A DNA stretch of 64,000 bases from Sphingobacterium detergens (lineage in GTDB: Bacteria; Bacteroidota; Bacteroidia; Sphingobacteriales; Sphingobacteriaceae): contig NZ_RAPY01000001.1 of assembly GCF_003610355.1 (NCBI RefSeq), positions 1,612,001-1,676,000 of the forward strand, read 5' to 3'. The translations under genes were made by a program, and so were the position numbers. Under the pieces are notes generated by a model, which did not search any database, was not told the DNA's origin, and saw only the letters and a program-made list of their open reading frames with translations. Within the stretch, counting starts at the first letter, position 1; every line of letters begins with the position of its first letter. Below are positions 1-7,417 of the stretch, one piece after another.

Positions 1-1
1 A

Positions 2-64
2 TACGGTGAATTTGGTTTCGGATATCTGGGTATCGCCAACGTTGGTGTATCTTTCAAATTATAA
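2..64 (+). CDS. C-terminal end of an outer-membrane protein (partial)
   Basis: Only the last 20 codons of an upstream gene are inside the window, ending in TAA. The residues alternate polar and hydrophobic and finish in ...VSFKL, which fits a terminal beta-strand of an outer-membrane barrel. The family cannot be named from this fragment. It is 53 bases from the next start on the same strand. Confidence 0.6.
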   Translation, partial: YGEFGFGYLGIANVGVSFKL

Positions 65-117
65 TATTTCATACTATAAATTAGTATAGTTTTTCAAACA
101 TTTAAATAAAAATTACT

Positions 118-576
118 ATGATCAAATCTATCATATCATTACTATCTGTTGCGCTTATAAGCAGCAGTTGTTCAACAATCCAACATAAAGAAAAAATGGA
201 TTCAACTAAAAACAGTGTATCGGTAAAACTTCAGAATTCCAATCCCGTTACCATCAAAAATCCTTCTGGTAAAATTACCCTCTATGCTGTGGCTGCAAAC
301 ATTGCTGATGTACCAGCAACGATAATAGCTGAAAAAAGCTTTAAACAAAATGAATTACCGTTTGAGATCAAATTGGATCTTCCAAAAAATCATTACAAAT
401 TAATCAAACCGGCAGTTAACGAAACTGATCCTATAAAATATTACGTCGCTTTGGAATGGGATTCCAATGGTGACGGTACAGTGGGCAAAGGAGATGTGAG
501 AATTGACTTTGACAAGAAATTTCCAACCGTATCTCTTGGAAATAATAATGAGGTATTTGTCTTACAGGCAGATTAG
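118..576 (+). CDS. putative lipoprotein of unknown function
   Basis: A 152-residue protein with a short hydrophobic N-terminus ending in SSSC around residue 18, a plausible though weak lipobox. The mature part is rich in Asn, Lys and Thr, and near the C-terminus has an acidic DSNGDGTVGKGD stretch that resembles a calcium-binding loop. I recognise no family. It lies 53 bases after the preceding outer-membrane protein and may be co-transcribed with it, suggesting an envelope role. A hairpin follows the stop codon. Confidence 0.6.
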   Translation: MIKSIISLLSVALISSSCSTIQHKEKMDSTKNSVSVKLQNSNPVTIKNPSGKITLYAVAANIADVPATIIAEKSFKQNELPFEIKLDLPKNHYKLIKPAVNETDPIKYYVALEWDSNGDGTVGKGDVRIDFDKKFPTVSLGNNNEVFVLQAD

Positions 577-588
577 TACTTTTTACAG

Positions 589-626
589 CTTTCCAAAAGT
601 ATTTTCTTAAAAATGCTTTTGGAAAG
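589..626. terminator. hairpin terminator between convergent genes
   Basis: CTTTCCAAAAG at 589-599 pairs with CTTTTGGAAAG at 616-626 around an AT-rich centre. It sits between the lipoprotein on the plus strand and the convergent minus-strand gene and could serve both. Confidence 0.55.
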
Positions 627-662
627 TACCTTTATAGACGGCTCTATTGCCCGTCATCACCA

Positions 663-1133
663 TCATCGCAAATCGATGCGGGCATCTATCCAAAAGTACG
701 CCCTGTTTTTGCGGAATAAGTCATCGGGTAATTGATGGTTATAAATCAGTTCTTCCAATGTATTAAAATTATAACGCAACACCTCATCGTTCTTAAACTG
801 GATCGGACGTAAAATCGCGTCTTCATCATCAATAAAAATATCAGATTCGAAAAGATTAATTTGATTTGTTGTGACCCAGGCTATAGCGGCTACTTTATCC
901 ATTTTTATCAAAGCCTTGGACGCTTCTTGATATTGTTTCATTTCCCAAGGGAGATCTTCGGGATAATGGGAGGCTACATAGTCCTGATATATTTTTATAT
1001 CCCCTACTCGCAGGCATTCGTTGCGAATCAACAACCTTGTTGTATCGCGGGCAAAGCTCACATAGTCGGGATGCATAAACAAGCCGTACCGTTTACTATA
1101 CAATGCTATCTTATCTGCCAATTCTTGCCTCAT
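663..1133 (-). CDS. hypothetical protein (156 aa)
   Basis: A soluble-looking protein of 156 residues without signal peptide or obvious membrane segment. It is rich in Tyr, Asp and Glu and reads as a mixed alpha/beta protein. No motif was recognised. It has its own reading frame of normal composition and faces the lipoprotein gene across a hairpin; the competing plus-strand frame at 861-1178 looks like a shadow. Function unknown. Confidence 0.55.
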   Translation of the reverse strand: MRQELADKIALYSKRYGLFMHPDYVSFARDTTRLLIRNECLRVGDIKIYQDYVASHYPEDLPWEMKQYQEASKALIKMDKVAAIAWVTTNQINLFESDIFIDDEDAILRPIQFKNDEVLRYNFNTLEELIYNHQLPDDLFRKNRAYFWIDARIDLR

Positions 1134-1285
1134 AATTTATGTACGCAACAAAAATCATCCCAACATCCTCTTTTATAGCAGGTTTTAAACTAAATTATTG
1201 ATTTTTTAGGTAAAAAAATAGGATTTATTCAAATTCAAGTAGTATATGGGAAATATAAAGAGTTAGTTTTTCCAGTAAAGAGAAA

Positions 1286-1332
1286 GGATTCTGATATCAC
1301 TCCTATTTATATGCAAAGTGATATCAAAATCC
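1286..1332 (-). terminator. terminator of the SMR exporter gene
   Basis: A 16-bp stem with one mismatch (1286-1301 against 1317-1332) lies 11 bases after the stop codon of the minus-strand exporter gene. Confidence 0.6.
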
Positions 1333-1342
1333 CTGATTGTTA

Positions 1343-1666
1343 TTAAAATATTTTTAAACCTACAATACCCGCCACAATTAACGTCGCCGACAAAAGTCTA
1401 AAGACGTTTGCTGAATCGCCGAAGAAGAATATCCCGACCAGCAATGTACCTACAGCACCTAAACCAGTCCAAACTGCATAGGCTGTACCGATTGGGATAG
1501 CCTTTTGCGCATAAAACAATAGTGCTCCACTGATAGTCATCGAGACAACAGCCAATATAATCCAACCAAATTTATTGCCATCTGGTTGTTGGGCCATCTT
1601 CAATCCTAGGGGCCAACCAATTTCAAAAATACCAGCGATAATTAATGCAATCCAATTCATTTTCAA
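1343..1666 (-). CDS. sugE: SMR-family guanidinium-type exporter (SugE/Gdx)
   Basis: A 107-residue, four-helix small multidrug resistance protein. The conserved Glu of the family is at about residue 15 in the first helix (IFEIGWPLGLK), and the GTAYAVWTGLGAVG segment is characteristic of the SugE/Gdx branch rather than EmrE-like multidrug pumps. Family members work as antiparallel dimers exchanging guanidinium-like cations for protons across the inner membrane. It follows a Crp/Fnr gene on the same strand, separated by 72 bases that hold a perfect TTGAT-N4-ATCAA site and a TAnnTTTG box. Control by that regulator is inferred. Confidence 0.88.
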   Translation of the reverse strand: MKMNWIALIIAGIFEIGWPLGLKMAQQPDGNKFGWIILAVVSMTISGALLFYAQKAIPIGTAYAVWTGLGAVGTLLVGIFFFGDSANVFRLLSATLIVAGIVGLKIF

Positions 1667-1685
1667 TTATTTAAATGATCCACTA

Positions 1686-1693
1686 CAAAAGTA
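1686..1693 (-). promoter_or_regulatory. -7 box of the sugE promoter
   Basis: On the minus strand this reads TACTTTTG, matching the Bacteroidota -7 element TAnnTTTG. No TTG -33 element stands at the normal distance; instead the Crp/Fnr-like palindrome is centred 36.5 bases upstream of the last G, so its centre falls near -41, as in class II activator-dependent promoters. Confidence 0.5.
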
Positions 1694-1715
1694 GTGACTT
1701 GATTGGCTGCATTTT

Positions 1716-1729
1716 TTGATCTATATCAA
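1716..1729. promoter_or_regulatory. Crp/Fnr-type operator upstream of sugE
   Basis: TTGATCTATATCAA, a perfect TTGAT-N4-ATCAA palindrome of the classical FNR/CRP half-site type. It lies between the Crp/Fnr gene and sugE, about 50 bases from the sugE start codon. Confidence 0.6.
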
Positions 1730-1738
1730 AATCGTTCC

Positions 1739-2296
1739 TTAGCGTCTGATACGACTCAAAGTCTCCTGTGTAATTCCCAAATAGGATGCAATGTGACCAA
1801 GATTGACTCGATTTAACAAATTTGGCTGCAACTTGATCAGCGACTGGTAACGTTCTATAGCAGATTCAGTGTGCAATGAGATAATACGTTCCTCCAAGAC
1901 AATACATACCTCCTCCGCAATTTTTCTCCCAATAAGATTTAACTCCGGATATTTACGATAGAGTTCATTTAGATCATCCACAGCAATTGCATAGACCTCC
2001 GAATCTTCAAGAAACTGAATATTCTCAAAGGAAGGTCTTTCAGTATATACAGGTAATATCGATCCAAAAATTTGATTTTCTTCACCAAACCAGCTGTTGA
2101 GTTCCCGCCCATTTTTAAAGAAATAGGCACGAATCAGACCCTTACTTAATACAAAATAACTGGATACATGCTGGCCTTCTTTTAGAAAATGTTCTCCCTT
2201 ACGCTTCGAAAAATACTTGATTCTTTGTTCGATCTCCTTTTCGGCGGCTTCATTGAGATGCCCATATCTTCTGAACTGCTGGATTAATGGATTCAT
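1739..2296 (-). CDS. Crp/Fnr-family transcriptional regulator
   Basis: A 185-residue protein with an N-terminal cyclic-nucleotide-binding-type beta-roll (roughly residues 20-115: KRKGEHFLKEGQHVSSYFVLSKGLIRAYF) and a short C-terminal helix-turn-helix (YLGITQETLSRIR) that ends the protein almost at the recognition helix. No Fnr-type cysteine cluster is visible, and the nucleotide-contact residues of true CRP are not obvious, so the ligand is unknown. The gene is directly upstream of sugE and of a perfect palindromic operator, which suggests it controls that exporter. This short form is common in Bacteroidota. Confidence 0.85.
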   Translation of the reverse strand: MNPLIQQFRRYGHLNEAAEKEIEQRIKYFSKRKGEHFLKEGQHVSSYFVLSKGLIRAYFFKNGRELNSWFGEENQIFGSILPVYTERPSFENIQFLEDSEVYAIAVDDLNELYRKYPELNLIGRKIAEEVCIVLEERIISLHTESAIERYQSLIKLQPNLLNRVNLGHIASYLGITQETLSRIRR

Positions 2297-2379
2297 GGCT
2301 TACGATAAACTAATGGATCTGAAGATACAAAACTCTCAAAAAAACGGTGAAAGATATGATAAAAAAGTCAGGTGTAATG

Positions 2380-2387
2380 TATCTTTG
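2380..2387 (+). promoter_or_regulatory. possible -7 box for the DUF1801 gene
   Basis: TATCTTTG matches TAnnTTTG and would give a leader of about 60 bases before the start at 2455. No clear TTG was found at the usual -33 position, so confidence is limited. Confidence 0.35.
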
Positions 2388-2454
2388 TTTAAACGGAAAA
2401 CCTGTCAATAAAAATTAATCCGTTTGGAAAAAAGCAGTACAGAAATCGATAAAT

Positions 2455-2838
2455 ATGCAAGAACTCAACCAGTTTTATTTAAGCCAGGAAGAACCCAATA
2501 AGAGCTGCCTGTTGGCACTAAAGCATATTATTCTTCAGCAGGATACAGAAATCAGGGAAACGGTAAAATATGGGATGCCTTGTTTTTGCTATAAAAACAA
2601 AGCATTTTGTTACCTGTGGACTGACAAAAAAACAAAACATCCTTATCTGCTGATGGTAGAAGGAAAATATCTGGATTATCCTGAGCTCGAAACCGGAACA
2701 CGTTCGCGGATGAAGGTATTTCCTGTCAATCCAAATGAGGATCTTCCACTGGAGACCATCAGAACTATTTTAAATGCAGCGATCAACCTATATCGCGATG
2801 GAAAAATCAATAGTAAGAAGAAAAAAACAATAAATTAG
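2455..2838 (+). CDS. DUF1801 (YdhG-like) domain protein
   Basis: A small cytoplasmic protein of 127 residues. The ETVKYGMPCFCYKNKAFCYLW segment and the later LPLETIRTILNAAINLY helix match the general pattern of DUF1801/YdhG proteins, whose biochemical role is not established. The C-terminus is a short lysine-rich tail. It stands alone between a divergently transcribed Crp/Fnr gene and a convergent operon. Confidence 0.65.
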   Translation: MQELNQFYLSQEEPNKSCLLALKHIILQQDTEIRETVKYGMPCFCYKNKAFCYLWTDKKTKHPYLLMVEGKYLDYPELETGTRSRMKVFPVNPNEDLPLETIRTILNAAINLYRDGKINSKKKKTIN

Positions 2839-2874
2839 CCATAGATTTGAAAACAACACGTTTGTGAAGATAGA

Positions 2875-4029
2875 TTATTTATCCAAAACAGAAATAGCAT
2901 ATTCCAATTGTGTATCTATTCCATCAGCGATCTTCTTACTGTTAAAAGGGATTAAAACATCTGGGGGGAAACCGATCCCCTCATATATTCGTCCATCAAA
3001 ATATTTGAAAGCCGCCGAAGAAGTATAAACCGTCAAATACCCCGGTACCCTAAATGTCCCTGCTTGAAACAGGTTTGTTGCTCCGATAGGTCCAGTAGCA
3101 CCCCAGCTTGTTTCACCAATTATTTTTACATTTGGCAAAAGATATAAAGACATCATTATCAATTCGGCCGTAGAAACCGTGAATCTATCCGCTAGTATAA
3201 CTATTGGAATCAAATTACCTTTTTCCCCTTTTGTAGATGGTATAGTAGCTTTTATCCAAGGACTATAATCTAACATTCCAGTAGCTCTTTTATATTTACT
3301 ATAACCGATAGTTAATTCAGACTGAGCAAAGTGGTTTAGAAAAAAATTTAGATCAGCCAAATCTCCACCAGAATTATTACGCAAGTCAATAATCAAACCC
3401 TTATAATGATTCTGATAAATACGATCAAACAACTTATCCAAAACAAATTTCACATTCCCTTCTGCCTTTGAATAATATGATCTTTCTAAAGAAAATTGAT
3501 TACAATGAAAATATATAATGTTCCCCCTTATAGTTGCTAATTTAACCTCTTGTGATTTCTTATTATACTTTGTTACTTCATCTATACTATGTAAATATCC
3601 AACGTCAAAATATTTTTCATCTAATACTGAATAATCAAATGGCAATCTAAATTCACTCTCTTTCGCTTTTCTATCTGCGGCAGGAAATATAATTGCTCCT
3701 GCAAGCATATTCTCCTCAAAAACAATTTGGAAATGCGAGTCTATTAATCCCCGAGTTATTTCTCTAAGATAATCTGCTGATTGAGATACATCATTTTTGT
3801 TGTTTACATCTAGTCTTTGAAATAGTGGTTTATACTTCTTATAAATCATGGCCCAATCTGTTGTATCAATATCCCAATAGATATAATGTGAGCTCATTCC
3901 ATACCAAAAAGCATCAAAAATTTCATCAAAATTTCTGGGTTGTTTCATTAAGCTCAAATCGTCGTTATATACAGAAGTTTTACATCCTATTAAAACTATT
4001 GAAAATAAAAACCAGCTAACAAACTTCAT
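2875..4029 (-). CDS. S41-family peptidase lipoprotein
   Basis: A 384-residue protein with a lipobox at VLIGC16, so probably anchored in the envelope. S41 hallmarks are the GLIIDLRNNSGGD strand-loop (about 211-223) and the nucleophile region FTVSTAEL with Ser286. The lysine expected about 25 residues later in carboxy-terminal processing proteases is absent (GETSWGATG, 305-313). A DSH motif at 97-99 suggests a tricorn-type arrangement instead. No PDZ domain is obvious. It is the last gene of a three-gene envelope operon, and its ATG overlaps the stop that ends the frame of the preceding beta-barrel gene if an in-frame TGA is ignored. Confidence 0.8.
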   Translation of the reverse strand: MKFVSWFLFSIVLIGCKTSVYNDDLSLMKQPRNFDEIFDAFWYGMSSHYIYWDIDTTDWAMIYKKYKPLFQRLDVNNKNDVSQSADYLREITRGLIDSHFQIVFEENMLAGAIIFPAADRKAKESEFRLPFDYSVLDEKYFDVGYLHSIDEVTKYNKKSQEVKLATIRGNIIYFHCNQFSLERSYYSKAEGNVKFVLDKLFDRIYQNHYKGLIIDLRNNSGGDLADLNFFLNHFAQSELTIGYSKYKRATGMLDYSPWIKATIPSTKGEKGNLIPIVILADRFTVSTAELIMMSLYLLPNVKIIGETSWGATGPIGATNLFQAGTFRVPGYLTVYTSSAAFKYFDGRIYEGIGFPPDVLIPFNSKKIADGIDTQLEYAISVLDK

Positions 4030-4109
4030 TTATTATTTATAAAATATCTTATACCCAAAGAAGTAACTAAGGTCCTATTAATTTGTCCTTTTTGATTTAA
4101 TAAGGCTCA
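4026..4109 (-). other. in-frame extension beyond a premature TGA of the barrel gene
   Basis: After the TGA at 4109-4107 the same frame stays open for 26 codons and ends at a TGA (4028-4026) that overlaps the ATG of the peptidase gene as ATGA. The extension carries a segment reading NRTLVTSLGIRYF, the expected terminal strand of a Bacteroidota outer-membrane barrel. The annotated stop is therefore probably a nonsense mutation, or less likely a sequencing error or readthrough site. Confidence 0.65.
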
Positions 4110-4745
4110 CTTCTCCTGTTCGATCAGGGAGCCAAAATAATCAACATCTAATTTTAATTTTATATTCTTGTGCAAAAAATATTCAGCACCAGTACCAATT
4201 ACCATCCCGAATTCGATCCTATCGTCTTTCATTCCATTAAACTGATATTTTTCCTGATAACTTACCAAACGATAATATTCGATCTGTTCCTCACTTTGTG
4301 AAACTTTGAGGCTAAAAATATCCGGAACATGCCCCTTTATATAAGCATCAATCCAATACCCCATATATGTCCCTCCCGATAATAAAACACAAAATTTATT
4401 TATCACAGGGATAGCAAACTGAAATTTTAAAGGGAATTGTAAATAATTATTGTTCATTTTGGTTATGATTTCACTATAATTATCTATTCTAGCTGAAGAG
4501 TATCGTTTTTGAATATACATCAAGGAGAATGACATCGAAATTCTTCTTTTTAAATACAATTCAACATCAATACTACATACAAACCCTCCTCTCGGTACAT
4601 TTTTTTTCGTAAAATATCTATCAAAATTACTAGCCATATAATTTTTAGAATACCCAGAACTTAATCCAAAAAAAAATTGAGCTTTTGATGGCTTTCCTAC
4701 TAAAACAACTAGAATAATCAATAGAATATCTTTGAGTTTGCACAT
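4107..4745 (-). CDS. PorT-like outer-membrane beta-barrel protein, truncated by an in-frame stop
   Basis: A 212-residue protein with a signal peptide ending near KPSKAQ and alternating strands such as FFFGLSSGYSKNY, ISMSFSLMYIQKR and LQFPLKFQFAIPV, typical of the small PorT/outer-membrane barrel family. As read it stops at ...SLIEQEK, without the aromatic terminal strand needed for barrel assembly. That strand is present in the same frame just beyond the TGA. The second gene of a likely operon, 48 bases after the lipoprotein gene. Whether it is functional is doubtful as sequenced. Confidence 0.7.
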   Translation of the reverse strand: MCKLKDILLIILVVLVGKPSKAQFFFGLSSGYSKNYMASNFDRYFTKKNVPRGGFVCSIDVELYLKRRISMSFSLMYIQKRYSSARIDNYSEIITKMNNNYLQFPLKFQFAIPVINKFCVLLSGGTYMGYWIDAYIKGHVPDIFSLKVSQSEEQIEYYRLVSYQEKYQFNGMKDDRIEFGMVIGTGAEYFLHKNIKLKLDVDYFGSLIEQEK

Positions 4746-4793
4746 GAAATTTGAATAAAGAGAAATCTATAGTATAAATAACTTTTTCGACAC

Positions 4794-6344
4794 TCATAAT
4801 CCCCTAGATGGCAAAAATGTTTTTACCAAAGTGGTCTTAGCTCCTCCATTATTGGGCACAACATCAAAAGATACGCGGACATATATAGGTGGTGGATAGC
4901 CATCTTTACCCAAACCGCTGATAACAGAAACCCAATAACTAAATTTAGCTGGATTGTTCTCTGAAGGATTACGATAAACTATATATCGTTCATTTCCAAC
5001 TGCCTCAACACCCCCTGTTCCTATCCCAAATACATTCGTATAAACCTGATCACTATGCACCAATAAGTCCGTATTAAGGTTTTTGATCGTAGCACCAGTA
5101 GCTGTAGAATTAATTATTGCGGGATTCCATGTAATATTAACAGCATCTGGATCAAACCAAACTTTTGCATCAGAATACGTTTCCTGCCCTATACTTCCAC
5201 CTCTTGGATCCTCTGCATCTATAGTTACGAAATTCTGATTAACTCGAACCGTTGGCTTGCTATTTACATTAAAAACCCCAAGTATTTGGTTATATTTTGG
5301 AGAAGCACCATCACCACTTTGACTATTATATTGTCCCGGCAACTTTAATTTCAAATCTTGAATAGTTCCATTATTAACCATAGTACCATTCAATTTAATA
5401 TCTGTATTTAGTGTCATATTTAAAGATGTTCCCCCATTAGTTCCTCCTAGAATAGCATTCAAAAATCCCTTAACAATCCCAGAAGCAGCATTATTGATGG
5501 AATTAGTATATGGACGACTAGTATTAGTCCCATCAAAAGCCTCCACAAAATTGATACCTCCAGTAAAGGTAGTAACGCCATTTATTAATAGAGATCCGAA
5601 ATTAATTCCTCCGCTTGGAGTTACAGGAATAGATTTTACTGTTCCGGTTTGCGTTCCATTAATGTTCACATCTGTTATATTACTCCATTGGGATGTAAAT
5701 TGTAAACCATATCCTGGAAATGATTTTGCTTGTTGACTTATTGTAGGATCATAAGCCATCTCATACTGAAACACAAGCCAAGTTCCACCAGCTGAGGAAA
5801 TCTGCTGATTTAAAACTTGTTGAAACTTAGGAAGGTTATGTGTCGGATCAATTTTCTCTTGTGCATTGAAATTCAACATAGGGGAAGTCGCTCCTGATCC
5901 GTAAACGCCCAATCCATGAACAACATGCGAAGTTGCAATCGCGCTAGCTGGTTGCCAAACATAGAACCTTAGAAGTCCCCTATATACATTATACAACGAG
6001 AAAAAATAAGTATAATTTGCATCATTTAGTACTGTAGCTGGAGAGAAAGTATTATAAACAAGCTTCCAGCCATCAGCTTTCTTATAATCTCCTACTAAAT
6101 TTGGATCAATCGCTGTAGTGCCAGAATTCCATGGTAATGGCAAGGGATTTGTCCCGCCGCTTGGCTTATAGGGAACATGTGTAGCTACTTCCCAATCGAA
6201 ATCATAGGCCGAAATTGGGCCGGCTTTAGCTTTGTCATTTACCGTCGAAATAATTTGTATATTCGACTTTTCTTTTTTACAGCTAATGCAACTAAATACA
6301 GCTAAAACAAACATTAACTGACAATAAAAACTTACACTTCTCAT
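4794..6344 (-). CDS. large lipoprotein of unknown function
   Basis: A 516-residue protein whose N-terminus (hydrophobic stretch ending in SCISC, about residue 22, followed by KKEK) is a Bacteroidota lipoprotein signal. The rest is rich in Asn, Gly, Thr and Ser and in predicted beta-strands, with aromatic clusters (YVWQPA, FQYEMAYDP), as in surface-exposed or substrate-binding lipoproteins. I recognise no named domain. It is the first gene of a co-directional set with the barrel protein and S41 peptidase, so a shared cell-surface function is likely, but the substrate is unknown. Confidence 0.65.
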   Translation of the reverse strand: MRSVSFYCQLMFVLAVFSCISCKKEKSNIQIISTVNDKAKAGPISAYDFDWEVATHVPYKPSGGTNPLPLPWNSGTTAIDPNLVGDYKKADGWKLVYNTFSPATVLNDANYTYFFSLYNVYRGLLRFYVWQPASAIATSHVVHGLGVYGSGATSPMLNFNAQEKIDPTHNLPKFQQVLNQQISSAGGTWLVFQYEMAYDPTISQQAKSFPGYGLQFTSQWSNITDVNINGTQTGTVKSIPVTPSGGINFGSLLINGVTTFTGGINFVEAFDGTNTSRPYTNSINNAASGIVKGFLNAILGGTNGGTSLNMTLNTDIKLNGTMVNNGTIQDLKLKLPGQYNSQSGDGASPKYNQILGVFNVNSKPTVRVNQNFVTIDAEDPRGGSIGQETYSDAKVWFDPDAVNITWNPAIINSTATGATIKNLNTDLLVHSDQVYTNVFGIGTGGVEAVGNERYIVYRNPSENNPAKFSYWVSVISGLGKDGYPPPIYVRVSFDVVPNNGGAKTTLVKTFLPSRGL

Positions 6345-7022
6345 AATTAAAATATTTTAAATATAAACACAAAAAAAGCAACAAATATGTGATAAACAAA
6401 GAAATTAGTATTAACAAAACATGAAATTTAAGTAAAAGTTATCATAACCATTCAAAATCCAATAATCTGCAAACATATAATTAAAAAAAAGGCTCTATTT
6501 GTCCTCACTGCAATGTATGAGAGTTGGACCCACTGTTTATTTCTAATTTTTATTACTTTCTATTATTAATCAATTTTACTTAACAGAAAAAGAGAACAAT
6601 AGGTGATTTTTTACAATTATAGAACATGTGTTTTCCATTAATTAAAAATAGGAAGAAACATATACTGAAGATAGAATATGGAATGAATCTCAAATTGCCG
6701 AATTAATGGCTACGATCGTTCGGTTGGAGGTGATTATCGGCACGGTTGGCTGTGGAAAGGGCAAGACTTTAAAAAAATATCAGGTGGAACTAATTCATGT
6801 AATGGTGCAATAATACATACCTAATTGAGACCAGCAATAGAAACTTGAGTAAAAAACATGCAACCTATTATTCCTGCAATAAAAATTATAATAACCAATT
6901 AAGATTACAGACCTGAGTAATTACAAAATATTAAGAACATAACGAAAAATTTCCCATAGATAATTAAGACCAAAGACTTTTTATTCTAGATCTTATAAAA
7001 CATAACATAAGCCTCTATAAAA
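6345..7022. other. gene-poor, AT-rich scar region
   Basis: About 680 bases with no convincing intact gene. The part next to 6345 must hold the promoter of the minus-strand envelope operon. Around 6700-6815 base composition rises and a short frame can be read in the plus direction (including DYRHGWLWKGQDF), but it is interrupted and I do not recognise it. Together with the receptor fragment that follows, this looks like the remains of a deletion. Confidence 0.5.
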
Positions 7023-7355
7023 GTGTATGAAAAAATGATCGATACGCTTGATATCCGTGTTGCTCAGGACGTATTCTTAAATGCGAGTGGAAAAAAACAT
7101 CAATTACAACTTACATTCGACGTATTCAATTTTGGAAATATGATCAATAAAAGTTGGGGTGTGGCACAATTTGCCAATAAGGCGAATGGTATCCTAAATT
7201 ATAAAGGACTCAATGCGGAAGGCCAACCAACTTTTTCTTTCCCTTATTTAGATGCGACGAATCAGATTCCATTGACCAGTACTTTCTCAAATAGTGTTGA
7301 CGAAACATCGCGTTGGAGAATTCAACTTGGCGTCCGTTATCGCTTCAATCAATAA
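7023..7355 (+). pseudogene. C-terminal remnant of an Oar-like TonB-dependent receptor
   Basis: About 110 codons encode the end of a barrel: LDIRVAQDVFL, LQLTFDVFNFGNMINKSWG and the final RWRIQLGVRYRFNQ. This matches the last strands of Oar-like (carboxypeptidase-regulatory-domain) TonB-dependent receptors, which normally have about 1000 residues. There is no signal peptide, plug domain or upstream barrel, and the frame begins in AT-rich sequence without a good start. It keeps its own terminator. It is most likely the stump of a deleted receptor gene. Confidence 0.75.
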
Positions 7356-7376
7356 GTAAAAAATAATGTAAATTTG

Positions 7377-7404
7377 ACCCATCCTTGTTTAAGGATGGGT
7401 TTTT
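7377..7404 (+). terminator. terminator of the receptor remnant
   Basis: ACCCATCCTT pairs perfectly with AAGGATGGGT around a GTTT loop and is followed by T4. It is a textbook intrinsic terminator ending just before the next gene start. Confidence 0.8.
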
Positions 7405-7417
7405 AGTTTAATATGGT

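Noticed and set aside
861..1178. A 105-codon plus-strand frame opposite the 156-aa gene
   Set aside because: Composition and lack of motif fit a shadow; the minus-strand protein is more protein-like.
1667..1738. A guanidine riboswitch upstream of the SugE-type exporter
   Set aside because: The only hairpin (CACTAC/GTAGTG) has an A4/T4 loop, not the ACGR loops of guanidine-II, and the space is too short for guanidine-I.
6489..6530. A CPHC zinc-ribbon-like reading suggesting an IS transposase fragment
   Set aside because: Only a few codons in frame before a stop, no inverted repeats or further transposase motifs nearby.
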